Source: an uncultured Acetatifactor sp. (lineage in GTDB: Bacteria > Bacillota > Clostridia > Lachnospirales > Lachnospiraceae). Taken from it: a DNA stretch of 39,429 bases. The notes under the pieces are model-generated. The model saw only the letters and a list, made by a program, of their open reading frames with translations, was not told the DNA's origin and did no database searches. Shown here in pieces: positions 35,199-39,429 of this stretch (positions within the stretch are counted from its first letter, which is position 1; each line of letters starts with the position of its first letter). The DNA lies in NCBI GenBank assembly GCA_910584235.1, contig CAJTZD010000038.1:1-39429 (forward strand), given 5' to 3'. The position numbers and the translations under genes were made by a program.

Positions 35199-35208
35199 TT
35201 GTATACAA
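35199..35208 (-). promoter_or_regulatory. Palindromic operator candidate TTGTATACAA (left)
   Basis: A perfect 10-bp palindrome within a 15-bp sequence (ATTGTATACAAGTAT, minus strand) that is identical in the leader of the second lipoprotein gene. It sits about 23-32 nt past the predicted transcription start, where a bound dimeric repressor could block elongation. The regulator is not identified in the window. Confidence 0.55.
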
Positions 35209-35225
35209 TGCAGCGCCGTATGCAG

Positions 35226-35254
35226 TTAACGTAGTATAGTATAAATTACGTTAA
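35226..35254. repeat. Left copy of the 29-bp palindromic inverted repeat (IR-L)
   Basis: TTAACGTA, 13 bp, TACGTTAA. Its reverse complement matches the copy at 36967-36995 at 28 of 29 positions. The two 8-bp arms with a 13-bp centre are compatible with either a dimeric operator or the core site of a tyrosine recombinase, whose gene lies between the two copies. The -10 box of the operon promoter is inside the repeat. Confidence 0.85.
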
Positions 35255-35266
35255 TTAAATTGTCAA
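35238..35266 (-). promoter_or_regulatory. Strong sigma-A-type promoter of the lipoprotein/opp operon
   Basis: On the minus strand, TTGACA (35266-35261) and TATACT (35243-35238) are separated by exactly 17 bp, an almost consensus promoter. The -10 lies in IR-L and the -35 lies just outside it, on the recombinase side. The predicted start is about 35231, giving a leader of ~140 nt before ATG 35088. Confidence 0.75.
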
Positions 35267-35485
35267 GTCCTTTTTGGCTTTAAAGCGATGCATAAATCTG
35301 GAAAAAGGCATGATTTTCTCTCGTCTGTCGTAAGAAATATTCAATGAATCGGTGCTTTTATACCTGTATATCCGACATCTTGCACGACTATATATTTCCG
35401 GCCAGAATAAAACGGACAAGAATGGCACCGGGAATGAACAAAAAATGTCAGATTTGCACAGGATAGCAGCTTTTGTGTCTCTCTT
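35267..35485. other. Non-coding stretch between recombinase stop and opp promoter
   Basis: No gene is supported; a 67-codon open frame on the plus strand (from 35352) has no ribosome site or similarity I recognise and runs into the recombinase gene antisense. No intrinsic terminator is evident after the recombinase, so its message could run leftward into the opp operon. Confidence 0.4.
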
Positions 35486-36796
35486 TCAGATGCTACTGCT
35501 GATGAAATCGTTCAGCTTCTCACTGGCTATCCGCTTCTGCTCTTCAAAGCTGTGAGCATAGATATTCATGGTAGTGGAGCAGCTGGCATGACCCAGATAT
35601 TTGGAAATGTCAATAATATTCACATCCAGGTAGTTCAGCAGAGTAGCGCAGGAATGGCGCAGCCCGTGAAGCGGAATCTGGGGCAGGGGCGCAATCCCCT
35701 CCGCAGCCGCCAATTCAGGGTGCTCCTCCACCCACCGGTTATAGCGCCTGAGATGGCTTACAAAATACTGGTAGGTGGTGCACTGTCCCATCCGACTGCC
35801 GTCCCGGCGGATGAACAGATGATCCTCTCCCCGCCATTCGCTGCCCAGCTCTTTTCTGTATCTGTCATACTCCTCCTTATATTCCGTAAGAAGTTTCAAA
35901 AGGCTGTCGGAAAACGGAACTTTCCGGATGGACACTTGGTTTTTAGGTTCCTTTAAGTCAAATCCATGTTCCGTCTTCCCCACCGCCTTTGAAATGAAGA
36001 TCTCCCTTTTCTTAAAATCTATGTCGCTCCACTGCAGAGCCAGTGTCTCCCCTTTCCGAAAACCGCAGAATATAGAGAGAGCATAAAATACCCGGTATTG
36101 CATGGGCACTGTGGAGACTCTGTTGTAGGTTCCGGCTTCAAAGGCCTCATCCGGCTGCCCTGACCGGTGTTTTGGGGATCGCTTCCGGTACCGGACCTCA
36201 TATGACATGTTCAGGGACTTTAAGAAGATCAAAGACTGGGCGGGCGTAAAGTATTTCAGCTTTGCTGTCTCCTGCAGCTTTTTGGGTTTCCTGGCGTACT
36301 GACAGGGGTTTTCCGGAATCAGGTTCCATCTTTGCGCCGCGCCGAATATGCCGTTTAGCACATTGGCGCACCGTCTGATGGTGCCCGGGGCGTATTCCCT
36401 TGACAGCGTCTTGTAAAAGGCTTCGATATCCGCGGCGCCTATAAGATTTATTTCATACGCCTTAAAATAAGGAAGAATCCTGCTTCGCAGAAGCTGCTCA
36501 TATCCCACATAAGTCCCATAGGCAAGGCTTTCCTTTGCGGCTTCCAGCCACTTATGGGCGAATTCTTCAAAAGACAGGTTTACGGCACCGGGATCGTGCC
36601 CGTATTTGATTCTGTCTTCCAGCCCCATGGCATATTTCAGCGCTTCCCTTTCCTGCTGCCTGGGAGAGGCGGACTGGTCTACGGAATAGGTGAGACTTCT
36701 GGTGCGTTTGCGGCCATCCTTGTCATAACCCAGGCTGATGACGATGCGATAGACCACACGGCCGTTTTTGTGTGTGACTCTTTTCAGTGATGCCAT
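35486..36796 (-). CDS. Tyrosine recombinase/integrase
   Basis: The protein has 436 residues from ATG 36796, which follows AAAGAAGGGTACATT; the frame is open 12 codons further up but that start has no better site. An N-terminal AP2-like DNA-arm domain (SLKRVTHKNGRVVYRIVISLGYDKDGRKR) is followed by a SAM-like core-binding domain (SFEEFAHKWLEAAKESL) and the catalytic domain with Arg in FCGFRKGETLALQWSDID, Lys region FISKAVGK, HGLRHS (HxxR), and YLGHASCSTTMNIYAHS with the His/Trp position and nucleophile Tyr. All catalytic residues seem intact. Such proteins integrate conjugative elements or phages, or invert segments. No excisionase, relaxase, phage or tRNA gene lies near it, so it looks like a solitary recombinase acting on nearby sites. 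Confidence 0.92.
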   Translation of the reverse strand: MASLKRVTHKNGRVVYRIVISLGYDKDGRKRTRSLTYSVDQSASPRQQEREALKYAMGLEDRIKYGHDPGAVNLSFEEFAHKWLEAAKESLAYGTYVGYEQLLRSRILPYFKAYEINLIGAADIEAFYKTLSREYAPGTIRRCANVLNGIFGAAQRWNLIPENPCQYARKPKKLQETAKLKYFTPAQSLIFLKSLNMSYEVRYRKRSPKHRSGQPDEAFEAGTYNRVSTVPMQYRVFYALSIFCGFRKGETLALQWSDIDFKKREIFISKAVGKTEHGFDLKEPKNQVSIRKVPFSDSLLKLLTEYKEEYDRYRKELGSEWRGEDHLFIRRDGSRMGQCTTYQYFVSHLRRYNRWVEEHPELAAAEGIAPLPQIPLHGLRHSCATLLNYLDVNIIDISKYLGHASCSTTMNIYAHSFEEQKRIASEKLNDFISSSI

Positions 36797-36824
36797 AATG
36801 TACCCTTCTTTCCTCTTTTGTATG

Positions 36825-36840
36825 ACAAACATGCGTTTGT
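36825..36840 (-). promoter_or_regulatory. ACAAAC-N4-GTTTGT dyad in the recombinase leader
   Basis: Perfect 6-bp arms around a 4-bp centre, 7 to 22 nt past the recombinase -10 box, over the expected transcription start. The position suits an operator for repression, perhaps by the recombinase itself or an unlinked regulator. No regulator gene is adjacent. Confidence 0.5.
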
Positions 36841-36846
36841 AGTGGG

Positions 36847-36875
36847 ATTATATCAGGGCGGCCGGGAAAAGTCCA
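36847..36875 (-). promoter_or_regulatory. Promoter of the recombinase gene
   Basis: On the minus strand, TGGACT (36875-36870), 17 bp, then TGA-TATAAT with a consensus -10 (36852-36847) and the extended TGn element. The start would be near 36840, about 45 nt before ATG 36796. It lies inside the putative invertible segment, so recombinase expression would not depend on orientation. Confidence 0.68.
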
Positions 36876-36966
36876 GAATGGAGAAAGTAAGAAAAAAGTA
36901 GTACATTCTGCAGGGGCTGAAAGCTGTCGGCCGTATTTACAGGCACGGATGGCGCCGGAAAAGTAG

Positions 36967-36995
36967 TTAACGTAATTTATACTAAACTACGTTAA
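36967..36995. repeat. Right copy of the 29-bp palindromic inverted repeat (IR-R)
   Basis: TTAACGTA, 13 bp, TACGTTAA; the reverse complement of IR-L except one base (36985, A here against T). It contains TATACT at 36978-36983 facing the second lipoprotein gene, but the hexamer 17 bp upstream (36955-36960) is CCGGAA, not a -35 box. The mismatch lies just outside a central 7-bp overlap region. Confidence 0.85.
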
Positions 36996-37011
36996 TTACA
37001 TACCGCTATGA

Positions 37012-37041
37012 TTGTATACAAGTATCCCAATCAAGTATAAA
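37012..37041 (+). promoter_or_regulatory. Operator TTGTATACAA (right) and possible weak promoter
   Basis: TTGTATACAA at 37012-37021 is the right-hand copy of the leader palindrome, within the same 15-bp shared sequence. Its TTGTAT half could also serve as a -35 box with TATAAA at 37036-37041 (18-bp spacing), giving a start near 37048 and a ~30-nt leader. If so, the second lipoprotein gene has a basal promoter independent of IR-R. Confidence 0.45.
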
Positions 37042-37077
37042 AGTATGTAGGATAATAATAATTTAGGAGGAAAGTTT

Positions 37078-39429
37078 ATGAAGAAGAAAGCATTAAGTTT
37101 GCTGTTAGCCTCGGCTATGGTTCTCTCTATGGCGGCCTGCGGCAACGATTCTTCCAATGAGAGCAGTTCCGCCAGTGGCTCTGAAAGCAGCACGACGGAA
37201 AGCAACTCATCGGAAAGCAGCGAATCAGAAAGCGGAGATAATTCCGCGGAATCTGAGGGATCCGGACCGTCCTATACATATAGGCAGTATACCGCGGTTT
37301 CTCCGTCCAACTGGAATCAGCTCACCTACGAGGACAGCAATGACACACAGATCATGGATCATCTGAGCAGCAACTTTTTCTCATACAATTTTAAGTATGA
37401 TGATGCAGGAGAGATCGTGCCCGGCGAGTTTGTCATGGAGTACAGCGCGGCCACTGCGCTGGAGGATGTTTCCGACAAAGTAGACGCAAAGTGGAATGTT
37501 CCCGCAGGCGAAAAGGGGTACGCTTACAAGATTACCCTGCGTGAAGATCTCAAATGGGAGGACGGCACCCCCATTACTGCTGAGGATTTCGTATATACCA
37601 TGCAGCAGCAGCTGGATCCCCTTTTCCAGAACTACAGAGCAGACAGCTTCTACAATGCTGCTACCGTTATTGTCAATGCAAGGAATTACGCGAAGCAGGG
37701 AACCACGGATGAAACCACAGACAACTCTGCAACGGGATTATATACCATCGAAGATCTGGTAAAGGGTGATGACGGCGTATATACCCAGCCCGACGGCGGC
37801 GTGATCAAATTCTCACTGTCCGATTCTCTCAGCCATGCAGGAGACAGTGTAGACAATTTAGCCAGTTATCTGGATGCAGACTCTTATGCAGCCCTGCAGG
37901 CGCTGGCAGACGAAAACGGCCGCGTACCGGTTACAGACGAGACCATCGCGCTTTTCACGACCCTGATCGATACTCCTGACTGGGGCAATGAGCCTCCTGA
38001 GTATGTTCCCAGGTACATGGTTTATGAGTACACCTATCCCGCGGTTGACTTCAATGATGTAGGTATCTACGTGGGGGACACCGATTATGAGATAATTCTG
38101 GTGCTTGAGAAAGCTCTGCCTCTTTTGAAAGAAGATGGCTCTCTTTCTTACCAGGCAGCATACAATATGGCTTCCCTGCCTCTGGTGAAGAAAGACCTCT
38201 ATGAGTCATGCAAGGTAGAGCCTGCGGCAGGTGCGACCCTTTGGACTACAACCTACAATTCGAGCGTAGAGACCACCGCAAGCTGGGGACCTTACAAGCT
38301 GGAGAGCTTCCAGGCCGGTAAGCAGTATACCCTTGTGAAGAATGAAAACTGGTTTGGCTACAGTGATCCTCAGTATGACGGACAGTACCAGACCACGAGA
38401 ATCGTGTGCGACACCATCGCCGAGTGGAATGCGGCCTGGCTGAAGTTCCTGGCAGGCGAGATTGACGGAATCAGCATGGACGTATCTATTGCGGACGAGT
38501 ACAAGGGAAGCGAGAGAGCGTACTTTACCCCCAATGACTTCGTTGCGTCCATGCAGCTGCAGTCCAATGTGGAGCAGTTAAAGGCCCGCGAGTCTGACGG
38601 CATCAACAAATCCATCCTGGGATATGCGGATTTCAGAAAAGCGCTTTCCCTGGCTTTGGACAGAGCTGATTTCGCAACCAAGACCACCACATCCTCTCTT
38701 GCAGGCTTTGGACTGTTCAACTCCATGCATTACTATGATGTGGAGAACGGCGGAGTTTACAGAAATACTGACGAAGCAAGGCAGGTTCTGTGTGATGTAT
38801 ATGCTGTTGATCCCGGCAATTACGGAAGTCTTGAGGAAGCGGCAGACGCTATCACTGGTTACAATCTGGAAGAGGCCAGAGAACTTCTGACAAAGGCTTA
38901 CAATGATGCTCTTGCGGCAGGCGATATCAAGGAGACGGATAAGGTGTTCCTGACATTCGGCTCAGGTGTTATCAATGAAACACTGCAGAGAAGAGTTGAC
39001 TTCCTTAAGAATGCTTTCCAGGAACTGGCTAAGACGACTCCCCTTGAGGGCAGGATTGACGTAGAACTGAAAGATTTTGCAGCAAGCTGGGCAACTGACT
39101 TCCAGGCCGGCGCATATGATATCTGCTTAGGTGGCTGGAATGGTGCCGCATGGGATCCCGGATACTTCCTGCTGGCGTATCTGTCCCCTGATTACATGTA
39201 CTCAAGGGCCTGGGATACAAGCGCTCAGATGATGACTTTCACCATGAAAGGTGTAGGCGAGAACGGAGCCGACGTGACAGAGACTATGTCCCTGATAGAT
39301 TGGTATAATTGTCTCAACGGCCTGGCAGGCGCAAAGTATAACTGGAGCGCCGCGGCTCTTCCCAATGCACAGAGACTGCAGCTGATTGCAGCCCTTGAGA
39401 AAGAGGTTCTTCAGGCTTATTATACGGTT
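37078..39429 (+). CDS. Oligopeptide-binding lipoprotein (SBP family 5), second paralogue (3' partial)
   Basis: ATG 37078 follows AGGAGGAAAGTTT. The frame is open to the window end: 784 codons without a stop. The signal peptide KKALSLLLASAMVLSMAAC ends in a lipobox with Cys21, followed by a Ser/Glu-rich linker (~22-63). The binding domain shows ITLREDLKWEDGTPITAEDFVYTM, matching the paralogue at 32506-35088 in the same order, and WGPYKLESFQAGKQYTLVKNENW. Its similarity to the first lipoprotein is clear by eye over the first 200 residues but many positions differ, so ligand range probably differs. It is divergent from the first operon and likely begins a second transporter operon beyond the window. 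Confidence 0.9.
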   Translation, partial: MKKKALSLLLASAMVLSMAACGNDSSNESSSASGSESSTTESNSSESSESESGDNSAESEGSGPSYTYRQYTAVSPSNWNQLTYEDSNDTQIMDHLSSNFFSYNFKYDDAGEIVPGEFVMEYSAATALEDVSDKVDAKWNVPAGEKGYAYKITLREDLKWEDGTPITAEDFVYTMQQQLDPLFQNYRADSFYNAATVIVNARNYAKQGTTDETTDNSATGLYTIEDLVKGDDGVYTQPDGGVIKFSLSDSLSHAGDSVDNLASYLDADSYAALQALADENGRVPVTDETIALFTTLIDTPDWGNEPPEYVPRYMVYEYTYPAVDFNDVGIYVGDTDYEIILVLEKALPLLKEDGSLSYQAAYNMASLPLVKKDLYESCKVEPAAGATLWTTTYNSSVETTASWGPYKLESFQAGKQYTLVKNENWFGYSDPQYDGQYQTTRIVCDTIAEWNAAWLKFLAGEIDGISMDVSIADEYKGSERAYFTPNDFVASMQLQSNVEQLKARESDGINKSILGYADFRKALSLALDRADFATKTTTSSLAGFGLFNSMHYYDVENGGVYRNTDEARQVLCDVYAVDPGNYGSLEEAADAITGYNLEEARELLTKAYNDALAAGDIKETDKVFLTFGSGVINETLQRRVDFLKNAFQELAKTTPLEGRIDVELKDFAASWATDFQAGAYDICLGGWNGAAWDPGYFLLAYLSPDYMYSRAWDTSAQMMTFTMKGVGENGADVTETMSLIDWYNCLNGLAGAKYNWSAAALPNAQRLQLIAALEKEVLQAYYTV

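Larger units (their letters stand above)
35226..36995. mobile_element. Putative self-encoded invertible promoter segment
   Basis: A ~1.77-kb segment with a tyrosine recombinase gene, bounded by IR-L and IR-R in inverted orientation. Both repeats carry an outward-facing TATACT -10. Only the left has a -35 box at 17 bp, and that box lies inside the segment; the equivalent place beside IR-R reads CCGGAA. Similarity between the two sides continues outward through the leaders but stops at the inner edges of the repeats. Inversion would move the -35 to the other lipoprotein gene. An alternative is that the repeats are only paralogous operators and the recombinase gene inserted between two divergent promoters, removing one -35. 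Confidence 0.5.

Noticed and set aside
35226..36995. attL/attR sites of an integrated conjugative element or prophage
   Set aside because: The repeats are inverted, not direct; the segment contains only the recombinase gene; no tRNA, excisionase, relaxase or phage gene is nearby.
1..39429. CRISPR arrays, rRNA or tRNA genes, insertion sequences
   Set aside because: No regularly spaced repeats, no transposase gene and no recognisable RNA gene were seen on either strand by reading.

Overview
The window looks like a chromosomal segment of a gut-type, low-to-mid-GC Clostridia, most likely Lachnospiraceae. That judgement rests on gene families and style: lipoprotein oligopeptide-binding proteins with Ser/Asp-rich linkers, AGGAGG ribosome sites, ATGA-coupled operons, and Clostridia-type glycan loci. 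It is an inference, since no rRNA or other taxonomic marker is present.

Layout. (A) 1-25936, plus strand: one long surface-glycan locus. It opens with the 3' part of a CDP-glycerol glycerophosphotransferase-like gene whose base composition changes abruptly near 850. Next (2131-11256) comes a tightly coupled, AT-rich set for a nonulosonic (sialic-acid-like) sugar: CBS-fused nucleotidyltransferase, SDR, radical SAM/SPASM enzyme, SpsF-like CMP-sugar synthetase, PIG-L deacetylase, NeuB/SpsE synthase, a broken methyltransferase, PseG/SpsG hydrolase, WbqC and LegB. 11320-14587 holds a frameshifted DUF1919 gene, a DUF115/GT42-like candidate transferase and a hexapeptide acyltransferase. 14729-25936 has somewhat higher GC and carries glycosyltransferases (GT2, GT-D, GT4), a soluble sulfatase-fold enzyme, a HAD protein and a probable 2-aminoethylphosphonate activation module (PhnW-like transaminase, DUF2284, PntC/LicC-like cytidylyltransferase). 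A small Rossmann domain recurs in nine of these proteins, fused to unrelated catalytic partners.

(B) 26117-35088, minus strand: a GC-rich oligopeptide ABC transporter operon (binding lipoprotein, OppB, OppC, OppD, OppF, DUF3899). OppC, OppD and OppF carry large extra segments compared with ordinary family members.

(C) 35226-36995: a tyrosine recombinase gene lying between two near-identical 29-bp palindromic repeats in inverted orientation. Each repeat contains the -10 box of an outward-facing promoter for one of two divergent paralogous binding-protein genes, but only the left repeat has a matching -35 box, and that box lies inside the flanked segment. The arrangement fits an invertible, self-encoded promoter switch choosing between two peptide-uptake lipoproteins. 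This is the most interesting hypothesis in the window. (D) 37078-end, plus strand: the second binding lipoprotein, open at the window edge.

Four single-base frame disruptions, all in homopolymers, plus one TGA in place of a likely Trp codon, affect three genes in region A. These could be true decay or assembly error.
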